Source of the DNA: Microbispora rosea subsp. aerata
GTDB taxonomy: Bacteria > Actinomycetota > Actinomycetes > Streptosporangiales > Streptosporangiaceae
NCBI RefSeq assembly: GCF_014647835.1
Contig: NZ_BMPY01000034.1
Location: 1-64,000, forward strand
Direction of reading: 5' to 3'
DNA length: 64,000 nucleotides
Made by a program: the position numbers and the translations under genes. Below the pieces are notes generated by a model. That model was given only the letters and a program-made list of their open reading frames with translations. It made no database searches and was not told where the DNA came from. Shown here one piece after another: positions 49,910 through 59,700 of this stretch (positions are counted from its first letter, which is position 1; the number at the start of each line of letters is the position of its first letter).

Positions 49910-51559
49910 ATGGACCGGCTTGTCCTGGATCCCCACGCCGCCGCGGCCGAGGAGGCCGCGATCGGGGCGTTGCTGCGCTGCTGGCTGCGCGAGGTCGGCT
50001 GCCCCGGCGGCCGGGTGCACGCGAGCGGGCCGCACCTGACGCTCCGCGTGGCCGGGACGCCGGTCCGCGTCCGCGTGCGCGGCGGCATCGCGCTGCGCTT
50101 CGACGGCCCGCCCGAGCATCTGACGGAGGGACGCTGGCGGCCCCTGGACCTGTCCTCGCTCATCGGCCTGGTGGAACGCGAGCTGGAGGGGGGCAACGAG
50201 GAGTTCGCCGCGCAGGTGCGGGCCGGGCGGGAGGCGATCGCCGCGATCCTCGCCGCCCGCGCGCGGGCCGTGCCCCCCGCCGACCCGTGGCTCGCCTCCG
50301 AGCAGGCCCTCGTGACCGGGCATCCGTTCCATCCCGCGCCGAAGGCACGCGCGGGCGACGGCTGGCTGGACTACGCGCCCGAGGCGCACGCGCGGTTCGC
50401 GCCGCGGCTGCTCGGGGTGCGCGCCGACCTGGTCGCGCAGGAGGGCGAGACGGCGGCGCTGGACGCGTTCGGCGGCGCGCCGGCCGGATACGTCCCGCTG
50501 CCCGCGCATCCCTGGCAGCTCGGCCTGCTCGCCGCCGAACTGCGCGGCCCGCTCGCGGACGGGCGGCTGGTCGACCTCGGCCCCGGCCCCCGCGCGGTCG
50601 TGCCCACGTCCTCGGTCCGCACCGCGTACGACCCCGGCACCGGCATGTGCCTGAAGTTCAGCCTGGACGTGCGGATCACCAACTGCGTGCGGAAGAACGC
50701 GTGGTATGAGCTGTCCGGCGCGGTCGAGCTGACCCGGCGGCTCGCTCCCGTCTTCGAGCGGATGGCCCGGCGCTTCCCCGGCACGCGGTGGCTGCCCGAG
50801 CCCGGCTACCGGTCGGCCGCGCTCGGCACCCGGCTGCTCGAAGGGCTCGGGGTGATCGTCCGTACCGGTCCGTGGGCGGTGTGCGGGGCGGGGACCACGC
50901 CGGTCCTCGCGGGCGCGCTGGCCGCCGGCGCGGACGGGGTGCCGAAGACCGTCCTGGCCCGCCGGGCGGCCGACCCCGTCGCGTGGTGGGGGGCGTACGT
51001 CGAGCGCGTGGCGTTCCCGGTGCTCGACGCCTTCTTCCGGCACGGCGTCGTGCTGGAGCCGCACGTGCAGAACGTGCTCGTCGGGTTCGACGCCGACGGG
51101 TGGCCGGTCGAGGCGGTCTTCCGCGACCTGGAGGGCACCAAGCTGGTCACCGGCCGGCACGACCTGACCGGCCTGCCGGTGGAGGTGGCGGGCCCTTTGA
51201 CGTACGACGCCGGGCGCGGCTGGAACCGGGTCGCCTACTGCCTGTTCGTCAACCACCTGGCGGAGGTCGCCGCGGCGGTGGCCGGCCCGGCCGACGACGT
51301 CCTGCCCGCGCTGTGGGCGGTCGTCCGGGAGGCGCTGGAGCGCTACGTCGCGGGCCACGCGACCGGCCTCGACGCGCTCGCGCCGCTGACGCGGCTGCTG
51401 GCCGGGGCGCCGCTGCCGGCCAAGGCGAACCTCGGCGTGCGCTGGGCGAGGGCGGCCGACCGCGCCGCCGGATATGTGCCCGTCCCGAACCCGCTCGCGC
51501 CGCCCGGCGCGCACGCGGGCGGCGGGGAGACGGGCGTGCGGACGCTGACCGAGGCGTGA
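49910..51559 (+). CDS. IucA/IucC family siderophore synthetase (second)
   Basis: A 549-aa NIS synthetase of a different subgroup from its neighbour. It has the canonical TGHPFHPAPKARAG (ATP and substrate loop), VPLPAHPWQLGLLAAEL, VVPTSSVRTAYDPGTGMCLKFSLDVRITNCVRKN and VVLEPHVQNVLVGFDADGWPVEAVFRDLEGTKLV. ATG 49910 lies six bases after the previous stop. Two unlike synthetases imply two different condensations, for example citrate with amine and then mono-amide with a second unit. Confidence 0.94.
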   Translation: MDRLVLDPHAAAAEEAAIGALLRCWLREVGCPGGRVHASGPHLTLRVAGTPVRVRVRGGIALRFDGPPEHLTEGRWRPLDLSSLIGLVERELEGGNEEFAAQVRAGREAIAAILAARARAVPPADPWLASEQALVTGHPFHPAPKARAGDGWLDYAPEAHARFAPRLLGVRADLVAQEGETAALDAFGGAPAGYVPLPAHPWQLGLLAAELRGPLADGRLVDLGPGPRAVVPTSSVRTAYDPGTGMCLKFSLDVRITNCVRKNAWYELSGAVELTRRLAPVFERMARRFPGTRWLPEPGYRSAALGTRLLEGLGVIVRTGPWAVCGAGTTPVLAGALAAGADGVPKTVLARRAADPVAWWGAYVERVAFPVLDAFFRHGVVLEPHVQNVLVGFDADGWPVEAVFRDLEGTKLVTGRHDLTGLPVEVAGPLTYDAGRGWNRVAYCLFVNHLAEVAAAVAGPADDVLPALWAVVREALERYVAGHATGLDALAPLTRLLAGAPLPAKANLGVRWARAADRAAGYVPVPNPLAPPGAHAGGGETGVRTLTEA

Positions 51560-51570
51560 GGGGAGCGCGG

Positions 51571-52674
51571 ATGACCATCGAGGTTCCCGGCGGAGTGCGC
51601 AAGGTCGCCGAGTCGCTGGACGACGTCCCGGCCTACGTGTACGACCTGGACGGGCTCGCCCGCCACGCGGCCGCCGTACGGGCCGCGCTGGCGGACACGG
51701 AGATCTGCTACGCCGTCAAGGCCAACCCCGACGCCGAGGTGCTGCGCGTGCTCGCGCCGCACGTGGACGGCTTCGAGGTCTCCTCCGGCGGCGAGTTCGC
51801 ACACGTCAGGGCGGTGCTGCCGGATGCCCCGCTGAGCTTCGGCGGGCCGGGGAAGACCGACGGGGAGCTGGCCCTCGCCCCCTCGGCGTACCGCTGGCAC
51901 GTCGAGAGCCCGGCCGAGCTGCGGCGGATGCGCGCACCGGCGGACGTGCTGCTGCGGGTCAACCTCGACGTGCCCGTCACCGGCGCGGCGCTCGCGATGG
52001 GCGGCGGCGCCACGCCGTTCGGCATGGACCCCGGCGGGATCGACGAGTGCCTGGCCCTGCTCGAGTCCTCGCCGGTGCGGCTGCGCGGCCTGCACGCTCA
52101 CCTCGCCAGCGGCCTTGCCGCCCCCGGCCTGCTCACGCTCGCCGAGGCCGTCCTCGCGTACGGCAGGGGCCTCGGGCTGCGCGAGTTCAACCTGGGCGGC
52201 GGCATGGCGGTCTCCTACACCCGCCCGCACGAGCGGTTCGACTGGGCGGCGTACGGCGCGGGCCTGCGGGCGCTCGCCCGGCCGGGCGAGACGCTGCGCG
52301 TGGAGCCGGGACGCGCCCTGACGGCCTACTGCGGGTGGTATCTCACCACCGTGCTCGACGTGAAGCGCGTCCACGGGGAGCGCTTCGCCGTCCTGTCCGG
52401 CGGCACGCACCACCTGCGGACCCCGGTGACGAAGGGCCACGACCAGCCTTTCGTGGTGCTGCCCAGGGGCGGCGACGGCGAGGACGGCCCGGTGACCCTG
52501 GTGGGGCGGCTCTGCACGCCCAAGGACGTCTTCGCCCGCCGGGTCACCGCCTCACTCGCCGTCGGCGACGTCGTGGCCTTCGCCATGGCCGGTGCGTACG
52601 CGTGGAACATCTCGCACCACGATTTCCTCATGCACCCGAAGCCGGCGTTCCACTACCTGCCGCCTGCCGATTAG
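51571..52674 (+). CDS. PLP-dependent fold-III decarboxylase of siderophore operon (SbnH/LysA-like)
   Basis: A 367-aa decarboxylase. The PLP Lys lies in ICYAVKANPDAEVLRVLAPHVDGFEVSSGGEFAHV. LREFNLGGGMAVSYTRP and RVEPGRALTAYCGWYL give the phosphate and dimer sites. The C-terminal LVGRLCTPKDVFAR and AGAYAWNISHHDFLMHPKP match the ornithine/diaminopimelate decarboxylase fold. In staphyloferrin B synthesis SbnH decarboxylates a citryl-diaminopropionate intermediate; a similar role is likely here. ATG 51571 follows GGGGAG. It is 11 bases after the previous gene. Confidence 0.92.
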   Translation: MTIEVPGGVRKVAESLDDVPAYVYDLDGLARHAAAVRAALADTEICYAVKANPDAEVLRVLAPHVDGFEVSSGGEFAHVRAVLPDAPLSFGGPGKTDGELALAPSAYRWHVESPAELRRMRAPADVLLRVNLDVPVTGAALAMGGGATPFGMDPGGIDECLALLESSPVRLRGLHAHLASGLAAPGLLTLAEAVLAYGRGLGLREFNLGGGMAVSYTRPHERFDWAAYGAGLRALARPGETLRVEPGRALTAYCGWYLTTVLDVKRVHGERFAVLSGGTHHLRTPVTKGHDQPFVVLPRGGDGEDGPVTLVGRLCTPKDVFARRVTASLAVGDVVAFAMAGAYAWNISHHDFLMHPKPAFHYLPPAD

Positions 52675-52737
52675 GCCGCCACCGGCGCCGATGCGCACGG
52701 GGCCCTCGGCTCGTGCCGGCACACCGGCGGCGCGGGA

Positions 52738-53127
52738 TCACCAGGACAGGGTCAGCGTGCCGTCGAGGACCTTGGCGGAGTTGGCGAGGCGGGCCTGGTT
52801 GAGAGACTTGACGACGCCGAGCCGGGCCCGGTTCTGGGCTTCGACGAAGACCTCGCGGCGCACGTCGGAGTAGCCGGTCTCGACCCGGCACCGCGCGTCC
52901 GCGACCGCGGTGTCGGACGGCACACCGGTCGCCTCATCGGAGTTCCGCCCGGGCCGCGCGTATCCGGATTCGGCGGCCTGGCCGGGATCGAGCCACCCGA
53001 GGAAATCGACATTGCGCAGGTTGGCCACCGGTTCGACGGCGGGAGCCCGGAAATCGATCCCCATATGACGCATGCATTCCTCGACAAGCATGAACCGGGC
53101 TCGCAGCACCCGGGCGCGATCCTCCAC
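52738..53127 (-). CDS. hypothetical protein, 129 aa
   Basis: The frame starts at GTG 53127 (EDRARVLRARFMLVEECMRHMGIDFRAP) and continues VANLRNVDFLGWLDPGQAAESGYARPGR and VFVEAQNRARLGVVKSLNQARLANSAKVLDGTLTLSW. No domain is recognised. A -10-like TACAGT (53139-53134) lies seven bases before the GTG and no ribosome-binding site is present, suggesting a leaderless message. It converges on the decarboxylase gene. Confidence 0.6.
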   Translation of the reverse strand: MEDRARVLRARFMLVEECMRHMGIDFRAPAVEPVANLRNVDFLGWLDPGQAAESGYARPGRNSDEATGVPSDTAVADARCRVETGYSDVRREVFVEAQNRARLGVVKSLNQARLANSAKVLDGTLTLSW

Positions 53128-53180
53128 GCCGAGACTGTAGGCGTCGAGAGGGATTTCCCTCCCGACATCCCGCTGTTACT

Positions 53181-53441
53181 TTGCGTGGCGTTCCGAAAAC
53201 GTTTCGTGTCCTGGATGGATGGCCGCTCGACTACGCGCGGGCGGGCATACCGCTCTACCTGATCGTGGACCCACTCGTGACTCCACGCACGGTGACTCTG
53301 ATCAGCGACCCACTCCCCGACCTGGAACCGTTCGACGACCGGCAGCCGTACCAGCGGATCCTCACCGTCGAGGAGGGCGGGGTCCTGGAGCTGCCCGAAC
53401 CGTTCGGCATCAAGCTCGAGACGAGCGCGCTCTTCGAATGA
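53181..53441 (+). pseudogene. 5'-truncated Uma2-family nuclease remnant
   Basis: The last 70 residues match the C-terminus of Uma2 proteins: YARAGIPLYLIVDPLVTPRTVTLISDPLPDL, then EEGGVLELPEPFGIKLETSALFE. The usual N-terminal two-thirds, with the PD-(D/E)XK acidic residues, is absent. The sequence before DYARAG (LRGVPKTFRVLDGWPL) does not fit the family. It converges on adnB, four bases from its stop. Confidence 0.75.
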
Positions 53442-53445
53442 GTGG

Positions 53446-56400
53446 TCAGTCCTCCGGAACCCGCTGAATGAGCGCGGTGAGGCCGTCCGCGTCGAGGAGG
53501 TCCACGGGGCGGACGGTCTCGTTCGAGCGGACGTAGTGGAAGGCCGCCCCGACCTTCTCCAGCGGCACCCCCGCCAGCGCGGCCCAGGCCACCCGGTAAG
53601 CGGCGAGCTGCACCGACGCGGTCTCGGCGGCCCTGCCCTGCGGCCGCTCTCCGGTCTTCCAGTCGACCACCACGTAGCCGTCGCCCTCGCGGAACACCGC
53701 GTCCATCCGTCCGCGCACCAGGCGATCGCCGATCATCGTCTCGAACGGAACCTCCAGGTCGACCGGCTCACGCGAGGCCCACTCGCTGTCTTCGAACCGT
53801 TCCTGCAGCTCCGCGAGCTGCACGTCGGTCTCCGACATCTCGTCGGCGGCGCCCGGCAGCTCCAGGTCATCGATCAGGCGCTGCTGGCCCCAGCGCGACT
53901 CCAGCCACCGGTGGAAGGTGGTGCCCCGGCGGGCCAGCGGAGCGGGCTTGCGCGGCACCGGCCGGCGCACCTGCCGGGCGAACGCCGCCGGGTCCTGGGC
54001 CAGGGTGACCAGCGACGACACCGACAGCCGCGACGGCAGCTCCACGACCGCCCCGGTCCGGCGGCGGTTCGTCTCGCGCTCACGCAGCAGCAGGTCGGTG
54101 TCGCGGGCCCAGGCCCGCATGCGTTCCCGTTCCCAGTCCCGCAGGAGCGCGTGACCGTCGGCGGCGGGCGGGGCGTCGCCCATCATCGCCTCCTCCACGA
54201 GGCGGGCGCCGTCGAGGATCGCGTCGCGCACCGTGACGGACGGCCACTCGGCCGCCGGCGGCTCGGCGAGCAGCGGATTTTCCGTGCTCTCCGACTCCTC
54301 GGCCCAGTGGGCGACCCGCGCGCCCGCCTCGCGGATCTCCAGCAGGAACTGTGACGGCTCAAGCGGCCGGGAGGAGGTGCCCCAGCGGTAGCCGGAGGCG
54401 ATCAGCAGGTAGTGCGCCCTGGTGACGGCGACGTACGCCAGCCGCCGCTCCTCCATCAGGTCGCGGTCGCGGCAGCGCTCCTCGAACGCGCCCAGCGCCT
54501 CCCGGTCCAGCCCGGCCAGCTCGGGCAGGTCCGCGCTGTCTCCCCGCAACGGGTACGGCAGTTTGCGCGGGTTCTCCGTCCACCGCGAGTTGGCGACCGG
54601 GGTCGCGGGGAAGATGCTGCCCTTGATCAGCCCGCCCTTCTGCGAGGTGAGCTGCGACAGGCCCGGCACCACCACAACCGGCCACTCCAGGCCCTTGGAC
54701 GCGTGGACCGTCATCAGCTTGACCGTGTTGCTGTCGCCGACCCGCCCGGCCTCCAGTCCGAACTCCTCGCTTTCGGCCGCCTTCAGGTACGCCAGGAACG
54801 CGCCGAGCGTCGGGTCTTCCGAGTCGCCGGCGAACCGGGAGGCGGCGTCGAGGAACGCGTCGAGGTCGGCGCGGGCGGCCAGCGGACTGCCGCCCCGGGC
54901 GGCGACCTCCACGTCGAGGCCGAGCCGGCGTTCGATCTCGCTGATCAGGTCGGGCAGCGGCTGCCCCGCGTGGGCGCGGAGCTGGCGCAGCTCGCGGGCG
55001 ACGGCGGGCAGCCGCACTCGCGCCAGCGGGGAGAACCGTTCGAGCCAGTCGGGCCGGTCGGGCAGCTCGTCGAGCGCGTCGATCAGGCTGCCGCGTTCCT
55101 CTGCGAGGTCGGCCACGACCTGGTCGAGCGGGTCTTCCGGGCGCGGCCCTCCCCTGGCGTCCCTGATCTCCTTGTTGAGCTCGCGGGCCAGGTCGCCGAG
55201 CACCTTGAGGTCGGCCGGGCCGATCCGCCAGCGGGGCCCGGCGAGCAGCCGGACCAGCGCGTCCCCGGCGGTCGGGTCGTACAGCGCCCGCAGCGTCGCG
55301 ACGATGTCGGCCACCTCGGGCACGGTGAGCAGCCCGCCGAGGCCCACGACCTCCACCGGGATGCCGCGCGCTTCGAGGGCCTTGCGCAAGACCGGGAACT
55401 GCGACCGCTTGCGGGCGAGGATCGCGATGTCCTGCGGCTGCAGGGCGGGGCCGCGCTTGGCCCGCTCGCCCTCGCCCCACGGCAGGCCGTCCGGGGCGCC
55501 CTCGCCGTGCAGCATCGCGGCCAGGCCCGTGGCGATCCACTCCGCCTCGTCCTCGGCCGTCTCGTGGAAGGCGCACAGCACCCGTCCCCGGCCCACCCGG
55601 TTGCCGCCCGGCACCAGCACCGGCACCTCGCGGGCCTCTTGCCGCAGGGGCGCCTGGACGCGGGCCGCGACGGCGAGCACGTGCTCGCCGTTGCGGAAGC
55701 TGACCGACAGCCGCCGCACCTGGGCCGGGTCTCCCGACCGCGTCGGGAAGTCCCGGGGAAACCGGGACAGGTTGCCGGCCGACGCGCCGCGCCAGCCGTA
55801 GATCGACTGGCAGGGGTCGCCGACCGCCGTGACCGGGTGGCCCCCGCCGTACAGCGACCGCAGCAGCACGAGCTGGGCGTGGCTGGTGTCCTGATATTCG
55901 TCCAGCAGCACGACCGAGAACCGGGACCGCTCGATCGCGCCGACCTCCGGATGCCGTGAGGCGATCCGCGCGGCCAGCGCCATCTGGTCGCCGTAGTCGA
56001 TGACCTCCCTGGACCGCTTGAGCCGTTCGTACGCCTCGACCATCGGCAGCAACTGCTCACGGACGGCCTGGGTGTCGACCGGCTTGCGCTGGTCCTTGAC
56101 GATCCGCCCGGTGAGCGAGGCCAGCCGTTCGCGCAGCCAGTCGCCGATCTCGCGTACGTCCGCCGGGTCGCGCAGATGCTCGGCCAGCTCTCCGGCCAGC
56201 TCCAGCACTGCGGCGGTGACGCTGGGCGGGGACAGGTCCACACGGTCCATCGGCCCGTCGTACTGGCCGACCACCCGGGCCGCCATCTGCCAGGCGACGG
56301 CCGGGGTGACCAGCCGCATGGTGGGCTCGAGCCCCTCCCGCAGCGCGTGGTCGGTCACCAGCCGCGCGGCGTACGCGTGATAGGTGGAGACCGTCGGCTC

Positions 56401-56700
56401 GGAGTCGAGCAGCTCGGGCGCGACCAGCCCGGCCGCCGCAAGCCCGGCCAGCCGCTTGCGTACCCGCTCGGCCAGCTCGGCGGCGGCCTTGCGGGTGAAG
56501 GTGAGGCCGAGGATCTGCTCGGGCCTGACCAGGCCGCCCGCGACCAGCCAGACCACGCGCCCGGCCATGGTCTCGCTCTTGCCCGACCCCGCCCCCGCGA
56601 CCACCACCATCGGCTCCAGGGGCGCCTCGATGACGGCCGCCTGCTCGGGGGTGGGCGGGAGGATCCCGAGCCGGCCGGCCAGCTCGCCCGGCGTCAGCAC
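53446..56700 (-). CDS. adnB: AdnB-like helicase-nuclease subunit
   Basis: A 1,084-aa SF1A helicase with a C-terminal RecB-type nuclease. Helicase motifs include VVAGAGSGKSETMAGRV, VLLDEYQDTSHAQ, VGDPCQSIYGWRGA, TVHASKGLEWPVVVVPGL and YVAVTRAHYLL. The nuclease domain has GTTFHRWLE, DLEVPFETMIGDRLVRGRMDAVFREGDGYVVVDWKTGE and QLAAYRVAW, with the catalytic Asp and Lys present. AdnAB resects double-strand breaks in actinobacteria. GTG 56700 after GGAGGACAG overlaps the adnA stop. Confidence 0.94.
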   Translation of the reverse strand: MLTPGELAGRLGILPPTPEQAAVIEAPLEPMVVVAGAGSGKSETMAGRVVWLVAGGLVRPEQILGLTFTRKAAAELAERVRKRLAGLAAAGLVAPELLDSEPTVSTYHAYAARLVTDHALREGLEPTMRLVTPAVAWQMAARVVGQYDGPMDRVDLSPPSVTAAVLELAGELAEHLRDPADVREIGDWLRERLASLTGRIVKDQRKPVDTQAVREQLLPMVEAYERLKRSREVIDYGDQMALAARIASRHPEVGAIERSRFSVVLLDEYQDTSHAQLVLLRSLYGGGHPVTAVGDPCQSIYGWRGASAGNLSRFPRDFPTRSGDPAQVRRLSVSFRNGEHVLAVAARVQAPLRQEAREVPVLVPGGNRVGRGRVLCAFHETAEDEAEWIATGLAAMLHGEGAPDGLPWGEGERAKRGPALQPQDIAILARKRSQFPVLRKALEARGIPVEVVGLGGLLTVPEVADIVATLRALYDPTAGDALVRLLAGPRWRIGPADLKVLGDLARELNKEIRDARGGPRPEDPLDQVVADLAEERGSLIDALDELPDRPDWLERFSPLARVRLPAVARELRQLRAHAGQPLPDLISEIERRLGLDVEVAARGGSPLAARADLDAFLDAASRFAGDSEDPTLGAFLAYLKAAESEEFGLEAGRVGDSNTVKLMTVHASKGLEWPVVVVPGLSQLTSQKGGLIKGSIFPATPVANSRWTENPRKLPYPLRGDSADLPELAGLDREALGAFEERCRDRDLMEERRLAYVAVTRAHYLLIASGYRWGTSSRPLEPSQFLLEIREAGARVAHWAEESESTENPLLAEPPAAEWPSVTVRDAILDGARLVEEAMMGDAPPAADGHALLRDWERERMRAWARDTDLLLRERETNRRRTGAVVELPSRLSVSSLVTLAQDPAAFARQVRRPVPRKPAPLARRGTTFHRWLESRWGQQRLIDDLELPGAADEMSETDVQLAELQERFEDSEWASREPVDLEVPFETMIGDRLVRGRMDAVFREGDGYVVVDWKTGERPQGRAAETASVQLAAYRVAWAALAGVPLEKVGAAFHYVRSNETVRPVDLLDADGLTALIQRVPED

Positions 56701-59700
56701 ACCTGTCCTCCGTTGTCGTTCACAGGGCAGGCGAGTTTGGCGGCGCAGGTGCGGCAGCCGTCGTTGACCGTGGCGACGAACACGTTGGCGGACATGCCGG
56801 TCGCGACGGTCTTGACCAGGTTCTCCGCCCAGTCGGGCTCGGGGTCGTCGGCGAGCGCCCGCTGCGCCTGCTCCTTGGCGTCCGCCGACTGGCCCGCCGC
56901 CTTGCCCAGGTGCAGGAGGGACGCGCCGCCCGGCTGGGTGAGGCCGTGCCGCTCGAACGCGCCGAGCGTGGTGGCGAGCTGATACACCCCGAGCTGCGGA
57001 TGCCGGTCGATCTCGGTGTCCTTGGGCTTGCCGCTGCCGGTCTTGATGTCGATGATCACCGCCCGGCCGGCCTCGTCCCGCTCGACCCGGTCCACCCGGC
57101 CGGTGATCTGGATGTCGTGACCGGGCACCCGTACGGTGAACGCCTCCTCCACCGCGACCAGGTCGCGGGGTTTGTCCTTCTGCCAGCGGACGAACCTGTC
57201 GACCATCTGCTCGGCGACGCGGCGCTGCTTGCGGTTGAACCACAGCCCGCCGAAGTCGAACTGGTCCCAGATGTCGTCGAGCCGCTTGACGTAGTCGGCG
57301 CCGTCCTCGGTGGCCATCGCGGCGATCGCGTGCACGACCGTGCCGAGGCTCTGGGTGACGTTCGCGGACCCCGCCCCCACCGCCGTCTCCAGCATCCAGC
57401 GCAGCCCGCACTTGGTGAAGCTCTCCACCGACGACGGCGAGATCTGGACGACGCCGTCGGGCCAGCCGAGCGGCCGGTCGTCGGAGATCGGGGTCAGCGC
57501 GTACCACTCGCCGGGGTTGGCGCCGGGCACACCCGCCTGGGCGAGCCTGGCGAGATGCGCGGCGGCCTCGCGGCGCATCGCCTCCGGCCTTGTCGTGTCG
57601 CACACGGCCGCCCGCAGGTCCGCGACCAGCGCGGGCATGCTGAGCCAGCGCGCCCGGTCGTCCACGGTCGCCGCCTCCACCCCGCCGGGCAGCAGCTCGG
57701 TGAGGAACCGGGAGGGCCGTTCGTCGGTGTCCTCACCGCCGACGGCGGTGACGACGAGCTTTTTGCGGGCGCGGGTGACCGCGACGTAGAACAGCCGCCG
57801 CTCCTCGGCGAGCAGCTTGGACGCCAGCGCGGCCGTCGCTGCCCCCGTGGCGTCCGGCGCCGAGCCGCCCGCGAACTCCACCCCGCCCGCCAGATCCACC
57901 AGTGTCTCTGTGCCGAGCAGCGAGCCGCGCAGGCGCAGGTCGGGCCACAGGCCCTCCTGGACGCCGGCGACCACCACCACATCCCACTCCAGGCCCTTGG
58001 ACCGGTGCGCGGTCAGGATCCGTACGGCGTCGCCCTCGGGGGCGGACTCGGCCAGCGTGTCACCGGCGATCTCCCGGGAGGTCAGGTCGTCGAGGAACAC
58101 CGCGACTCCGGCCTTCGGCAGCCGGTCGGTGAAGCGGGCCACGTGGTCGAACAGCGCGACGACGGCGTCGAGGTCCCGGTCGGCCTGGGCGCCCCGCGCC
58201 CCGCCCGCGAGGCTGGCCTCCGTCCAGCGCTCGGCGAGCCCGCTGGCCTGCCAGATCTCCCACAGCGTCTCCTCCGCGCCCCGGCCGTGCCGTACGGCCT
58301 GCCGGGCGATCGCGAGGAGCCGCGCGACGCGCTCCGCGGGCGCCGCGACGTGCGGCTCGACGCCGTTCAGCTCCCGGGGGTCGCGCAGCGCCGCGACCAG
58401 CAGCTCGTCCGACGACCTCGGCGCGAACGGCAGGGCCTGCTGCCCCTCCCCCTGTTTCTCAGCCTCCGCGGCGAGCGCCTCCTGCTCGGCGATGCGCAGG
58501 GCGCGGCGCAGCCGGCGTACGCCGATCATGTCGGTGCCGCCGAGCGGGCCGGTCAGCAGCTCCTCGGCGGTCGCGACGTCGAGCGCGGCGTCGGGCGCGG
58601 GCTTGGCGTCGGGCGCGGCGTCACCGGTCTCGAGCGCCGCGGCCACCCGCAGCAGCGTGATCAACGGCCGGACGCCGGGCTCCTGCACGAGCGGCAGCTC
58701 GTCGCCCGCGACCACCACGGGCACCCCGGCGCTGACCAGCGCCCGCCGCAGCAGCGGCACGTGCCGGACGGCGCTGCGCACCAGCACCGCCATGCGCGAC
58801 CACGGCACTCCGTCGAGCAGGTGCGCCCGGCGCAGCGTGTCGGCCACCACCGCGGCCTCCTGGCTGGCGCTGTCGGCCAGCAGGACCTTCACCTCCCCCG
58901 GATCGGCGTCCTGGAGCGGGATCAGGTCGCGGTGGCCGCCGGTCCGGATGTCCTGCCCCGGCACGGCCGGCAGGCGCTGGGCGACGCGGCGGGACGCCTC
59001 GAGCAGGGCCGGGCCGCTGCGCCGGCACACCCGCAACGCGATCACCGGAGCCGGGTCTCCGCTCCGCGTCCTGAACCGGTCGGGGAACCGCAGGATGCCC
59101 TGCACGTCGGCGCCGCGGAAGCCGTAGATGGACTGGTCGGGGTCGCCCACGGCGATCAGGTCGCGGCCGTCCCCCGCGAGCTGCGCGAGCAGCGACTCCT
59201 GCGCCGGGTCGGTGTCCTGATACTCGTCGACCAGCACCAGGTCGTACGCGTTGCGCTCGCGCCGCCGCACCTCGCCGTCGGCCAGCAGACCGGCCGCCTC
59301 GCGGATCAGCTCCGAGTAGTCCAGCGCGGGCACCGGGTCGAGGTCGAAGCGGTCCTGGTAGCGGAAGGAGAACAGCCCCGCGGCCTCCCAGTCGGGCCTG
59401 CCGTGCTCGCGGCCCAGCCGCACCAGCGCGTCGCCGTACAGGCCGCGCTCGGCCGCCCGGGACAAAAAGTCACGCAGCTCCTCGGCGAACCCCCGGGTCT
59501 TGAGCAGCTCGCGCATGTCCGGCGGCCAGTGCCGCGCGCCGTCCTCGAGCTCGCCGTGCAGCAGCCGCCGGATCTCCAGCAACTGCTCGGGGCCGGTGAG
59601 CAGGCGCGGTGGAGGCTCGTTGGCCAGCACCGCCTCCCGGCGCAGCAGCGCGTACGCGTAGCTGTGGAAAGTGAGGGCCAGCGGAGTCCTCGTGGTCCTG

